Program-made: the position numbers and the translations under genes | Assembly (NCBI GenBank): GCA_002340985.1 | Contig: DDNC01000021.1 | Location: forward strand, 93,966-141,955 | Direction of reading: 5' to 3' | Length of the DNA stretch: 47,990 nt | Origin: Firmicutes bacterium UBA2530 | Lineage (GTDB): Bacteria > Bacillota > Clostridia > Tissierellales > Sedimentibacteraceae | Notes under the pieces: generated by a model | Databases searched by the model: none | Seen by the model: only the letters and a program-made list of their open reading frames with translations | Told to the model about the DNA's origin: nothing | Part shown: in pieces, positions 7,778 to 16,168 of the stretch | Layout of the letters: each line of letters opens with the position of its first letter | Numbering within the stretch: the stretch's first letter is position 1

Positions 7778-9007
7778 ATGAAACAAAATGTTTTTGATGT
7801 ATTGAGAGAAAGAGGTTATATAGAGCAATGCACTCACGAGGAGGAAATACGTGATTTGCTTGGAAAGGAACCGGTAACATTCTATATAGGCTTTGACCCT
7901 ACAGCTGACAGCCTTCACATAGGACATTACATACAAATAATGGTTATGTCAATAATGCAGCAGCACGGTCACAGACCAATAGCTCTGTTGGGCGGGGGAA
8001 CAACAATGATAGGGGACCCCAGTGACAGAACGGGAATGCGTAACATAATGACGCAGGAAATTATTTCTCAAAATGCTGAGAATTTTAAAAAGGTATTTGA
8101 AAAGTTCCTGGATTTTTCAGATGGAAAATCAATAATGGACAACAATGCTGAATGGTTGCTTCCATTAAATTATCTGGAGTTTATGAGAGATGTGGGAGTT
8201 CATTTCTCAGTTAACAGAATGCTTGCGGCAGACTGCTATAAAAATAGAATGGAGCAGGGTCTCACATTCTTTGAATTCGGATACATGCTCATGCAGTCAT
8301 ACGATTTCTATGTTCTTAACCAGAAATACGACTGTAAAATGCAGTTTGGCGGAAATGACCAATGGTCAAACATAATCGGAGGAATAGAATTAACAAGAAA
8401 GAAAGCCGGAAAACAGGTTTACGGTATGACATTCTCCCTTCTTACAAACAGCGAAGGAAATAAGATGGGCAAGACTGAAAAGGGAGCACTTTGGTTGGAC
8501 AGAAACAAAACATCACCATACGAATTCTACCAATACTGGAGAAACATCGGTGATGCCGATGTTGAAAAATGCCTTGCACTCCTGACATTCCTCCCAATGG
8601 ATGAAGTAAGAAGACTTGGAGCTCTTAAGGACGCAGAAATAAACAAGGCTAAGGAAGTACTTGCATACGAGGTTACAAAGCTTATTCACTCCGAAGAGGA
8701 TGCAATAAAAGCTCAGGAAGCTGCCAGAGCGCTGTTCGGAGGCGGAGCAGACTCGGAAAACATGCCGACAACAGAGCTGTTGAAATCAGAACTTGGAGAA
8801 GGTATGAATGTAATAGACCTCATGGTAAAAACAGGCCTTATAAAGACAAAGAGTGAAGGCAGAAGACTCATAGAGCAATCCGGAGTAACCGTAAATGACA
8901 ACATCATATCCGATGTAGCAGCATCAGTTACAGAAAGTGACTTCCTCGACGGCAAGATTATCATCAAAAAAGGCAAGAAAGTATTCCACAAGGTTAAATT
9001 AGTGTAG
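7778..9007 (+). CDS. tyrS: Tyrosyl-tRNA synthetase
   Basis: Charges tRNA-Tyr with tyrosine in the cytoplasm. The 409 residues show a class I synthetase: HIGH at 47-50 within FDPTADSLHIGH, the tyrosine pocket motif QFGGNDQWSNI near 190, and a KMSKS variant KMGKT at about 229-233. A C-terminal S4-like RNA-binding domain (LIKTKSEGRRLIEQSGVTVN) follows. Length and order are normal. The start follows CGGAGG with good spacing. A structured element precedes it and a strong terminator follows, so it is a single-gene unit. Confidence 0.97.
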   Translation: MKQNVFDVLRERGYIEQCTHEEEIRDLLGKEPVTFYIGFDPTADSLHIGHYIQIMVMSIMQQHGHRPIALLGGGTTMIGDPSDRTGMRNIMTQEIISQNAENFKKVFEKFLDFSDGKSIMDNNAEWLLPLNYLEFMRDVGVHFSVNRMLAADCYKNRMEQGLTFFEFGYMLMQSYDFYVLNQKYDCKMQFGGNDQWSNIIGGIELTRKKAGKQVYGMTFSLLTNSEGNKMGKTEKGALWLDRNKTSPYEFYQYWRNIGDADVEKCLALLTFLPMDEVRRLGALKDAEINKAKEVLAYEVTKLIHSEEDAIKAQEAARALFGGGADSENMPTTELLKSELGEGMNVIDLMVKTGLIKTKSEGRRLIEQSGVTVNDNIISDVAASVTESDFLDGKIIIKKGKKVFHKVKLV

Positions 9008-9036
9008 TATGTAAAAGGGCGCTACAACCTCAACAG

Positions 9037-9083
9037 AAAAGGCAGATAAGAAGTGAGATATTGCTTCGTATTTGCCTTTTTAT
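9037..9083 (+). terminator. Terminator of tyrS
   Basis: A long stem between AAAAGGCAgATAaGAAG (9037-9053) and CTTCgTATtTGCCTTTTT (9064-9081), ending in a T tract. Confidence 0.8.
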
Positions 9084-9175
9084 TATTTTTTAACACTTAA
9101 ACAATAAAAATTTATTAATACTTTAAGGAAATTATGGTAAAATATTATTAATTATATAAAGACAGGAGTGATTAT

Positions 9176-10567
9176 GTGTTAAGCAAGCAATTAATCGAGG
9201 ATACATTGAATGCCGCCTTGTCCACCGGCGGAGATTTTGCGGAAATATTTGCAGAAGACAGGACAAACAACGGTATTGTTATGATTGGAGGCAAGGTTGA
9301 AAGTACAATGTCCGGCAGAGATTATGGTATTGGTGTAAGAATTTTCAAGGGCTTCAACAGCGTTTACGCATATACGAACAAATCAGACAGAGATACGCTC
9401 ATAGCCACTGCTAAAAAGGCAGCGGCGGCAATTGAGGGGATAAAGACAGATATAACATTGAATCTTGAAAAATCAGATGTTAAAAATGTAAATAGTATAC
9501 AAATTGACCCAAATTCAGTTGAGAAAACAAAAAAAGTGCAGCTTATGCGCAGAGCATATGATACAGCTTTCAACTACAGCGATTTGATAACTCAGGTTAC
9601 GGTAAACTACACTGATTACACACAAAATATAATGGTTGCCAATTCAGAGGGATTGTGGCGCGAGGATACACGCGTGCGTTCAAGGCTTGGAATTTCATCT
9701 GTTGCATCGAAAAACGGTGAAATGCAGTCTGGATTCTTCGGACCGGGAGCAAGCAAGGGATACGAGTTTTTTGAAAATCTTGATGTAGATAATTATGCCA
9801 GTGAAGCTTCAAGAATTGCCGTTACCATGGTAAATGCAAAATACAGCCCCAGCGGGAAGATGCCGGTTATAATTGACAACGGATTCGGAGGAGTTATATT
9901 CCACGAGGCGTGCGGTCACGGTCTTGAGGCCACGTCTGTTGCCAAGGGCCTTTCCGTATTCTCTGGAAAGATGGGACAGCAGATAGCATCGCCTCTTGTA
10001 ACAGCCATAGACGACGGCTCCATACCAGGAGAGTGGGGCTCCTTCAATATTGATGACGAGGGAACAGCCTCCCAGAGAAATGTGCTCATTGAAAATGGCA
10101 TACTCAAAGGATATATGATTGATAAGCTCAATGCAAGAAGGATGAAGATGGATATAACAGGCTCGGGCAGGAGGCAGTCATACAGGTTTGCGCCAACCTC
10201 CCGTATGTCCAATACATTCATAGATGCGGGAAAATCAACACCTGAAGAAATTATATCCAATACAGATCGAGGTATCTATGCAAAGCATATGGGTGGAGGC
10301 TCAGTTAATCCAAGCACCGGAGAATTTAATTTTTCGGTTATGGAAGGATACATAGTGGAAAACGGGAAAATCAAGGACCCTGTGAGAGGAGCAACCTTAA
10401 TTGGAAAGGGAACAGACATATTGAACAAAATTGATATGGTAGGCAACAACCTAATGCAGAGCCAAGGAATGTGCGGCTCTGTAAGCGGAAGCATACCCGC
10501 CAATGTTGGGCAGCCTATGATTCGTGTATCCGAAATAACCGTAGGCGGAAGGGAAGGGGAAAAATAA
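9176..10567 (+). CDS. tldD: TldD family metalloprotease subunit
   Basis: TldD and TldE (PmbA) form a heteromeric protease that degrades unfolded peptides and matures some peptide natural products. The zinc motif is present as HEACGHGLEA with H243, E244 and H248. The 463-residue length is normal. The start is GTG at 9176: CAGGAG at 9163-9168 gives good spacing, and the ATG two bases upstream is out of frame and stops at once. It overlaps the pmbA start by one base (TAATG), so the two are translationally coupled. No substrate peptide gene was seen nearby. Confidence 0.95.
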   Translation: MLSKQLIEDTLNAALSTGGDFAEIFAEDRTNNGIVMIGGKVESTMSGRDYGIGVRIFKGFNSVYAYTNKSDRDTLIATAKKAAAAIEGIKTDITLNLEKSDVKNVNSIQIDPNSVEKTKKVQLMRRAYDTAFNYSDLITQVTVNYTDYTQNIMVANSEGLWREDTRVRSRLGISSVASKNGEMQSGFFGPGASKGYEFFENLDVDNYASEASRIAVTMVNAKYSPSGKMPVIIDNGFGGVIFHEACGHGLEATSVAKGLSVFSGKMGQQIASPLVTAIDDGSIPGEWGSFNIDDEGTASQRNVLIENGILKGYMIDKLNARRMKMDITGSGRRQSYRFAPTSRMSNTFIDAGKSTPEEIISNTDRGIYAKHMGGGSVNPSTGEFNFSVMEGYIVENGKIKDPVRGATLIGKGTDILNKIDMVGNNLMQSQGMCGSVSGSIPANVGQPMIRVSEITVGGREGEK

Positions 10568-11919
10568 TGGATATGAAGTTATTGATAGAAAAGATATTTC
10601 AGGCAGGAAAGGCTCAGGGCATAGGAGATATGGAAGTTTACTACTCTGCCGGAAGCAGTCTTTCCCTTAAGGTTTTTCAGAAGGAGCTTGACGGCTACAG
10701 CCTCTCGGAAAGCGAGGGCTTGTCATTGAGAGGTATTTTCAACGGCAAGATGGGTTATTCCTACACAGAGAAGGTTGATGAATCCTCCATTGACTTGCTG
10801 ATTAAAAATGTTGTGGAAAATGCCACAGTAATTGATTCCGATGATGAGGAATCCATCTATGAGGGCTCAAAGGAGTATAGAGAGGTCAATACATTTAATC
10901 CTGAGCTGGAAAAGGTGTCTGAATCAGATAAAATCAACTTTGTTAAAAGCCTGGAGAAAGAAGCATTTAAAATAGACAAACGAATTACATCCGTTGAAAC
11001 ATGCGTGTACGGCGATGGATACGGCGAAACAGTTATGTCAAATACAAAGGGACTTTACCTGCACGACAAAAGCAATATAGCCTATACATACGCTGTTGTG
11101 GTTGCCAAGGACAGAGATGACATAAAGACCGGAATGGCATACAGGGCTGGGAATGATTTCACCAAATTCAATGCTGCCGAAATAGCGAGTGAAGCAGTGA
11201 GAGAAGCTCTGTTGCTTTTGGGTGCAAAGACTGTTAAATCAGCAGATTACCCTGTGGTTATACGAAACAGCGCTGCAGCAGATTTGCTGGAGTCATTTAC
11301 GGGAATATTTTCTGCTGAAAGCGTGCAAAAAGACCTTTCCCTGCTTAAGGGAAAACTGAATCAGAAAATAGCAAGCGAAAAATTCACGCTGGTTGATGAC
11401 CCGTTCATGGAGGACGGATTGGCTTCAAAATCCTTTGACGGTGAAGGTGTCGCATGCAGGTATAAGAAGGTAATAGATAAAGGTGTTCTGATGACGTACC
11501 TTCACAATTTAAAAACAGCGAGAAAGGATGGTGCAGAAACAACAGGAAATGCAAGCAAGGGTTCGTACAAGGCATCAATAGACATTTCACCATCAAACTT
11601 CTACGTTGAAAAGGGCAGCAGGACATTGGAGGAAATGATGTCTGACATTAGGACGGGAATTATGATAACCGAGCTTCAGGGCCTACATTCCGGACTGAAT
11701 CCAATATCAGGAGATTTCTCACTTGCGGCCCTGGGATATGAAATCAAGGAAGGAAAAATAGCGGGACCTGTTGAGCAAATTACGGTTGCTGGAAATTATT
11801 TCGAGATGCTCAAAGATATTGAAGAGGTGGGCTCAGATCTGAAGTTTGGCTTGCCGGGTGAGGCATATATAGGCTCGCCGTCTCTTAAAATAAAGAAGCT
11901 GTCAATAGCCGGCGAATAA
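10567..11919 (+). CDS. pmbA: PmbA/TldE family metalloprotease partner
   Basis: The non-catalytic partner of TldD. The 450-residue product has the family layout: an N-terminal MEVYYSAGSSLSLKVFQKEL segment, a middle beta domain and a C-terminal region with GLHSGLNPISGDFSLAALGY, and it lacks the HExxxH motif as TldE proteins do. I start at 10567, inside the TAATG overlap with tldD, rather than at the longer upstream frame, because GGAAGGGGA is well placed and homologous sequence begins there. The operon appears to end at the hairpin near 11.97 kb. Confidence 0.94.
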   Translation: MDMKLLIEKIFQAGKAQGIGDMEVYYSAGSSLSLKVFQKELDGYSLSESEGLSLRGIFNGKMGYSYTEKVDESSIDLLIKNVVENATVIDSDDEESIYEGSKEYREVNTFNPELEKVSESDKINFVKSLEKEAFKIDKRITSVETCVYGDGYGETVMSNTKGLYLHDKSNIAYTYAVVVAKDRDDIKTGMAYRAGNDFTKFNAAEIASEAVREALLLLGAKTVKSADYPVVIRNSAAADLLESFTGIFSAESVQKDLSLLKGKLNQKIASEKFTLVDDPFMEDGLASKSFDGEGVACRYKKVIDKGVLMTYLHNLKTARKDGAETTGNASKGSYKASIDISPSNFYVEKGSRTLEEMMSDIRTGIMITELQGLHSGLNPISGDFSLAALGYEIKEGKIAGPVEQITVAGNYFEMLKDIEEVGSDLKFGLPGEAYIGSPSLKIKKLSIAGE

Positions 11920-11963
11920 TAAATAAGTTGATGAAATTGGGTTAGGCCATAAAGGGCATACAA

Positions 11964-12005
11964 AAAGGAGGCATATGAGAGATAAAACTCAAATATGCCT
12001 CCTTT
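11964..12005. terminator. Bidirectional terminator between pmbA and DUF378 gene
   Basis: AAAGGAGGCATAT (11964-11976) and ATATGCCTCCTTT (11993-12005) form a perfect 13-bp stem. The T run is better on the minus strand, so it mainly serves the DUF378 gene. Confidence 0.75.
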
Positions 12006-12016
12006 GATGATAAATA

Positions 12017-12214
12017 TCAGTCTATTCTTTCGTGTTCATTGAACAATAATGTTATACAGTACAGACCGGCCAAGCCCACAAGTCCATACACCAGGCGGCT
12101 GAAAATTGCCATTTGGCCGCCAAATATAGCAGCAACCAAATCAAATTGAAATAATGATATCAATCCCCAGTTTATTGCTCCTATAATCACTAATACCAAT
12201 GCAAATTTATCCAT
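12017..12214 (-). CDS. DUF378 family small membrane protein
   Basis: A 65-residue protein with two membrane helices (residues 5-22 and 33-58). The conserved opening MDKFALVLVIIGAINWGLIS and the GLVGLAGLYCI stretch mark the DUF378 (YuzA-like) family. Function is unknown. The start is preceded by AAGGAGGAACAT. It stands alone, convergent with pmbA, with a shared hairpin at its 3' end. Confidence 0.9.
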   Translation of the reverse strand: MDKFALVLVIIGAINWGLISLFQFDLVAAIFGGQMAIFSRLVYGLVGLAGLYCITLLFNEHERID

Positions 12215-12771
12215 ATGTTCCTCCTTGATATTAAATATATTGTTATTGTTTCAATAAATTTCTATATTATGCACAAAATCAAAAAAAGTTTAGTATTATA
12301 TGGCCGTCAAAAATTCGTCAAAAAATTTAACCTGCTTTGCACATTCCATCATATCATCTGTTTGTATCAATTATAACCCCTACTGTATTGCCCATCAGTT
12401 CAAAAACAGTCTCAAAATCAACTCTGTTCGCTATAAACATCGAGCATAAATAGGGCGTAAATTTATGTATTGATATATTATAACCAGCTTTTTTATAATT
12501 ATAGTAAATGAAGCAATAAGTATATTTGAGAATGCCGGATTGAGAGCTATTCCCATTCCTGAAATAGTTAGCAGAGCAATAGAAATGCTAAAGAAAAAGA
12601 GTGTGCTGTTAATGCTTAAAGTAGTAGCACGGGTAATGCCCAGGGATTTTTTGATTGCAAAAGTAAATCAAAGATTAATGATGCTGAAACTTCATAAAGC
12701 AAAAAACATTTGTTGCATATAATATTATTGAAATGTTTATTAATTAGTTAAAAGAAAGGGTATTATGTATA
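12215..12771. other. Gene-poor AT-rich stretch with a decayed phage-type gene
   Basis: No intact gene is seen. The first ~260 bp hold nothing I recognise. The second half contains a holin-like fragment, listed separately. The 60-residue reading from TTG at 12540 has no ribosome site and runs past the holin homology into unrelated sequence. Confidence 0.5.
12483..12602 (+). pseudogene. Remnant of a TcdE/UtxA-type phage holin gene (C-terminal part)
   Basis: Reading the plus strand in the 12483 frame gives IVNEAISIFENAGLRAIPIP and then a Lys-rich end (EMLKKK). This is the conserved C-terminal motif of the phage holin family that includes TcdE (NExISIxEN...G.PIP). The N-terminal membrane helices are absent, with a stop upstream at 12471, so only a scar remains. 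No other phage genes are adjacent. The family call rests on this one motif. Confidence 0.5.
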
Positions 12772-13272
12772 ATGAAAAATATGTATCAACAACAATTAAT
12801 AGATTATTATATTAAACAATGTAAAAACTTAAACTCTTCACGAAACGTATATCCAAGTCAATATAGTATATTAGAAGTTACAAGTAATACAGGGTTTATA
12901 AGACTAAATATTATTAATCAAACAGATAAAAAACCTGTTTCTAATGCTACTATAACAATTTACGTTACTGATGGTATGCAAAGAGATATTCCAGTTATAC
13001 ATTTAATAACAACAATAAACCCAATACGAATTGAATTACCTATGGCAAATGATTTAGGAACCCTTATAGTGGGACCTGAGTATGACTTTTCAACATATAA
13101 TATAAGAGTAGATGCTTTTGGTTACTTTGCTAAAAATATATACAATATACGTTTGTTTCCTAATACAACATCGGACTTTGAAATTGCTTTGATTCCTGTA
13201 ACAGAACTTAGTGCTCAACCTCAAATAGAGGAAAGGTTTTATATTCCACCTCACCTCAGAGATGAACCATAA
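12772..13272 (+). CDS. Hypothetical protein with a carboxypeptidase-regulatory-like beta-sandwich
   Basis: A 166-residue protein. Residues ~35-140 look like a repeated-strand beta sandwich of the carboxypeptidase-regulatory/Cna-B type (GFIRLNIINQ, PVSNATITIYV, YNIRVDAFGYFAKNIYNIRL, FEIALIPV). Clostridial spore-envelope and cell-wall proteins often carry this module, but no signal peptide or anchor is present here. It is notably more AT-rich than its neighbours. The start at 12772 follows AAAGGG at a rather long distance; Met at 12781 is an alternative. Function is not known. Confidence 0.7.
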   Translation: MKNMYQQQLIDYYIKQCKNLNSSRNVYPSQYSILEVTSNTGFIRLNIINQTDKKPVSNATITIYVTDGMQRDIPVIHLITTINPIRIELPMANDLGTLIVGPEYDFSTYNIRVDAFGYFAKNIYNIRLFPNTTSDFEIALIPVTELSAQPQIEERFYIPPHLRDEP

Positions 13273-13502
13273 ATATCGTCTAATCAAAATCAGCTTTGTG
13301 GTTGTAAAAAGAGAGGAAATATAAATCAGGTTCGGCAGAAATCTTAGTTTGTCACTATTATATGTATGAAAATAAAGTAAAGGTACAACCTTATATAATT
13401 ATTTTCAATTATTTTTAAAAATTAAATACTGTATATTAAATTAACACATAAATTTATCCTGAATATAATAAATAAAAATGAAATTGTGTCAAGGAGGTAA
13501 TT

Positions 13503-13757
13503 ATGGAGAATTTCAGACATGAAAATATGGAAGCTGCCGAAAATATAAATATGCAATGCAACTGTGACAGAAGGGCACCTCAGCCTCCGTGTGTTGTTGA
13601 GAAAGAAATAGAGTCCTGTGTCGGCGGTATTGATTCGTCTTTGCTGTTTTTCTTTTTGATACTGGTTGCCATAGTATGTCAGAGCGACTGTGATATAAGC
13701 ATCAACACATTACTTTGGTTCTTCCTGCTTTTAGTTGTAATTTGCAACAGATGTTAA
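13503..13757 (+). CDS. Small Cys-rich membrane protein, unknown
   Basis: An 84-residue protein. The N-terminal half is hydrophilic with paired cysteines (MQCNCDRRAPQPPC, ESCVGG), and the C-terminal half is hydrophobic (FFFLILVAIVC and LLWFFLLLVVICNRC). I do not recognise a family; similar small hydrophobic proteins occur among clostridial sporulation products, but this is only a resemblance. A very strong ribosome site (AAGGAGGTAATTATG) supports it as real. It ends at a hairpin shared with the convergent gene. Confidence 0.7.
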   Translation: MENFRHENMEAAENINMQCNCDRRAPQPPCVVEKEIESCVGGIDSSLLFFFLILVAIVCQSDCDISINTLLWFFLLLVVICNRC

Positions 13758-13758
13758 A

Positions 13759-13790
13759 CAAAAAAAGACTGCCTGGGCTACCAGGCAGCT
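13759..13790. terminator. Bidirectional terminator
   Basis: CTGCCTGG (13769-13776), loop GCTA, CCAGGCAG (13781-13788). The minus strand reads into a run of seven T. The stop codon of the minus-strand gene lies in the loop. Confidence 0.75.
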
Positions 13791-14059
13791 TCTTTACCGT
13801 CATCCATCAATTCGATTTCCAGCTTGTCAAAATCAATTTCGTCTATGAAATCCTGAGGATAAAAAGTCACGTACTTGAATTGTGAAAACTCAAGCTCATG
13901 CTTTTTAAGCCATACAGGCACGCTGATATCAAGCTTCTGACACAGCTCTTTCAGACATTTATCTCTTTTTTCCGCCGGAGACATATCTTCCTTGTTTTTT
14001 ACCACTATAGAATTTACTATACGATTTTTGATGATTTTTTTTGCCCAGAGTCTATACAT
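13778..14059 (-). CDS. Conserved clostridial hypothetical protein
   Basis: A 93-residue acidic protein starting MYRLWAKKIIKNRIV and ending in FIDEIDFDKLEIELMDD. The pattern (YRLWGKI..., then a Cys-containing helix, VPVWLKKHE, F.....F...FIDEIDFD..EIE) is one I associate with a widespread clostridial protein of unknown function. It is the last gene after two HesB-like selenoprotein genes, with a 15-bp gap, so it is likely in the same transcript. The ribosome site is weak (GTTGGTGAC), which suggests coupling to the upstream gene. No function is proposed. Confidence 0.75.
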   Translation of the reverse strand: MYRLWAKKIIKNRIVNSIVVKNKEDMSPAEKRDKCLKELCQKLDISVPVWLKKHELEFSQFKYVTFYPQDFIDEIDFDKLEIELMDDGKEAAW

Positions 14060-14074
14060 GTGTCACCAACTATT

Positions 14075-14344
14075 TCAGTATTGGGGTGTTATCATAAAAT
14101 CCTTGAATAACCATCCGCCGTAATTTATTTTAGCACCTTTTATTGTTTTTTCCAAGTCCTCGGACACAATAATATCAATTCCGTCAATGTTGTACACCTT
14201 GTCATCTTTGGATTGTCTCGCCGAGACAATTCTGTAAGTAAAACCGCTTCAGCCCGCCGGAAATTTGGCAAGCATGATTGGTACATTATGCTCCTGCATA
14301 AGAATCAACTGCTTCTTAGCTTTATCGGTAATGCTTATATTCAT
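14075..14344 (-). CDS. HesB/IscA-like selenoprotein (second of a tandem pair), UGA read as Sec
   Basis: A short gene hidden by an in-frame UGA. From ATG at 14344 with RBS AAGGAG it encodes 89 residues with UGA at codon 32 (14251-14249). The motif PAGUSGFTYRIVS aligns with GCSGFSY of IscA/HesB proteins, so Sec takes the place of the first conserved cluster-binding Cys. The C-terminal CGCG motif of IscA is missing (the end is NYGGWLFKDFMITPQY). A perfect SECIS-like hairpin follows the UGA. Its sister gene lies 10 bp upstream and matches over the whole length (KAKxxL, VYNIDGIDIIVSEDLE, IKGAKINY). IscA proteins carry Fe-S clusters; with only one ligand kept, a redox or metal-binding role is inference. 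Confidence 0.88.
14212..14251 (-). promoter_or_regulatory. Sec UGA with SECIS hairpin (HesB-like gene 2)
   Basis: On the minus strand the UGA (14251-14249) is followed after 18 nt by ATTGTCTC-GGC-GAGACAAT (14230-14212), a perfect 8-bp stem with a GG-starting triloop. Confidence 0.82.
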
Positions 14345-14354
14345 ACAATGCTCC

Positions 14355-14630
14355 TTAATTGAATGTGGGAACAACTTCAAACCCTTTTCTGAAAACTCCG
14401 TTTGCATAATTGATTTCAGCGCCCTTGATTGCGCCCTCTAATTCATCTGATACAATTAAATCAAAACCTTCAACATTGTAAACCTTATCTTTTTCTGATT
14501 GCTTCTCCGAAACAATGCCCAATTCGGCACCACATCAGGAATAACCTGTTATTTTCAGTTTAATAGGTACCTCGTTAGCTTTGTATTCTTTCATTTTCTC
14601 TTTTGCGCTGTCAGTCAATTTAAAATTCAT
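14355..14630 (-). CDS. HesB/IscA-like selenoprotein (first of a tandem pair), UGA read as Sec
   Basis: From ATG at 14630, behind GGAGGAAAAAAA, the frame encodes 91 residues with UGA at codon 32 (14537-14535). The context is GYSUCGAELGIVS, so Sec is followed directly by Cys. The rest (VYNVEGFDLIVSDELEGAIKGAEINYANG) matches the neighbouring gene closely, including the UGA position. The C-terminal CGCG of IscA is absent. A SECIS-like hairpin lies at exactly the same distance as in the sister gene. The gene is 123 bp downstream of the ABC transporter ATPase on the same strand. HesB-like selenoproteins are a known class; the exact role of this pair is not known to me. Confidence 0.88.
14498..14537 (-). 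promoter_or_regulatory. Sec UGA with SECIS hairpin (HesB-like gene 1)
   Basis: The UGA (14537-14535) is followed after 18 nt by ATTGTTTC-GGA-GAAGCAAT (14516-14498), an 8-bp stem with one U-G pair. Compared with the sister gene, one base pair is changed on both sides (C-G to U-A), which keeps the stem. Confidence 0.82.
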
Positions 14631-14753
14631 TTTTTTTCCTCCATCGTTGTTATATTGCCACTATAAGGTATTTCCATGCCGTAGTCAGTGACTGTGTCAC
14701 ATTATTTTAACCCCGAATGAATCGCATATGCTTAGCAGAATATTATTAAATTG

Positions 14754-15425
14754 TTAAATATTCAATAAAATATTTTTGACCTCATTCTTATTTTCAGCTG
14801 ATATATGAAGTTTCTCAACAATTTCAACAGGTCTGTTTTTAATAATATATATGGAATCTGATAATGTAACGGCCTCATCAACATCATGGGTAATGAACAA
14901 TACTGTTCTTTTTCCTGTTTGCCAAAGCTTTTTAAACATGGAAATCATTTCGTTTTTCAATTTTAAATCAAGGCCTTTGAAGGGTTCATCCAAAATCAAA
15001 AAGTTAGAGGGATAAGCAAATGCCCGGGCAAGTGAAACCCTCTGGCACATTCCTCCGCTTAAGGCTTTGGGAAGGTAATCCTCATAGCCTGTCAATTCTA
15101 CCATATTAATGTAGTTATTGATAATACTTACCCGTTTTTCATTGTCATAAACATTTTTAAGCACGAAATCAATATTCTGGTAAACACTGTACCATTCAAG
15201 GAGCCTGGGCTCCTGAAACACGTATGAATATAAAGCATTTTCGACACATCGTATTTCTCCGTCTTCAACGGGAAGAAGGCCGGCTGCAATGTTGGCTATT
15301 GTGGTTTTTCCCACGCCTGAAGGACCGAAAAGGCATGTGATTTCATTTTCTTTGAATTCAATGCTGAAATTTTTCAAAATTTCAAGATTATCAAATTTTT
15401 TGGTCACATTAATAAAACTAATCAT
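14754..15425 (-). CDS. ABC transporter ATP-binding protein (NitT/TauT type)
   Basis: The cytoplasmic ATPase of an importer. The 223 residues contain Walker A GPSGVGKTT near 34, signature LSGGMCQR near 123, Walker B NFLILDEP near 140 and the switch histidine in FITHDVDE near 180. Its start overlaps the permease stop by four bases (ATGA). With the permease and lipoprotein upstream it forms a complete import system of the nitrate/taurine/thiamine-precursor type. The substrate cannot be read from sequence. Confidence 0.9.
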   Translation of the reverse strand: MISFINVTKKFDNLEILKNFSIEFKENEITCLFGPSGVGKTTIANIAAGLLPVEDGEIRCVENALYSYVFQEPRLLEWYSVYQNIDFVLKNVYDNEKRVSIINNYINMVELTGYEDYLPKALSGGMCQRVSLARAFAYPSNFLILDEPFKGLDLKLKNEMISMFKKLWQTGKRTVLFITHDVDEAVTLSDSIYIIKNRPVEIVEKLHISAENKNEVKNILLNI

Positions 15426-16168
15426 AATTCCTCGATTTTAAACAGTTTTTTCATTGCATTTTCGAAAATATAGCTTAAAAAAATAATTATTGTGGTCCAT
15501 GCGAACAGGTCCGGTATTTCCAGATAAACCTTTGAGTCATACAAATATCTGCCTATAGAATACTTGGGAAGGCTCAATATTTCTGCTGCGGATGTAACCT
15601 TCCAGCCTATACCTAAGGCGGATATCATGGATGCCTTGATGTAGGGAAGAGCAGAATAAAAATAAACTGATTTTATTATTTGCATTTTTTTTATGTTATA
15701 AATTCTGCACATTTGAAGAAGCTTTATGTCTGCTGATTTTATTCCGCTTACTGTATTTGTCCATATTATGGGATAGCACATGAGGAATGCCACAAAAATC
15801 GGGACATTTGTATCTCTGAACCACATAATTGCAATAATGATTATTGACATTACAGGAACGGTGCGTATGGTTCCTATTAAGGGGCTGAATAAATCGTGCA
15901 TGAATTCGCTTGTTCCGCACATATATCCGGTTATAACACCAGCTGCACATGAAATGATAAAGCCCGCAATGGTTCTGTAGGTGCTGTATGCAATAGTTAC
16001 ATATGTATTTCTTTCTTTCAGCAAATCAATTAGAGCCTGAAAGACAGCATAAGGAGAAGGGAGGTAAATCTCCCGATTAATAATCAGAGATAATATCTCC
16101 CATGCAGCAATCCAAAATAGTATTATATATATTTTTCTGTTTTTACCTTTCAAAATAGAACGTATCAT
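15422..16168 (-). CDS. ABC transporter permease (NitT/TauT type)
   Basis: A 248-residue membrane protein with about six helices and the EAA-type cytoplasmic loop (MCRIYNIKKMQIIKSVYFYSALPYIKA) that contacts the ATPase. It begins inside the end of the binding-protein gene (26-bp overlap) and ends in an ATGA overlap with the ATPase, so the three genes are tightly coupled. The fold matches binding-protein-dependent permeases of the SsuC/TauC group. Confidence 0.9.
   Translation of the reverse strand: MIRSILKGKNRKIYIILFWIAAWEILSLIINREIYLPSPYAVFQALIDLLKERNTYVTIAYSTYRTIAGFIISCAAGVITGYMCGTSEFMHDLFSPLIGTIRTVPVMSIIIIAIMWFRDTNVPIFVAFLMCYPIIWTNTVSGIKSADIKLLQMCRIYNIKKMQIIKSVYFYSALPYIKASMISALGIGWKVTSAAEILSLPKYSIGRYLYDSKVYLEIPDLFAWTTIIIFLSYIFENAMKKLFKIEEL

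Noticed and set aside
12540..12722. 60-residue protein from a TTG start
   Set aside because: No ribosome site, and the holin homology extends upstream of the supposed start, so it is a remnant.
14075..14077. Final TGA of the second HesB-like gene as another Sec codon
   Set aside because: No SECIS hairpin follows, the next in-frame stop comes one codon later, and the protein is already of family length.
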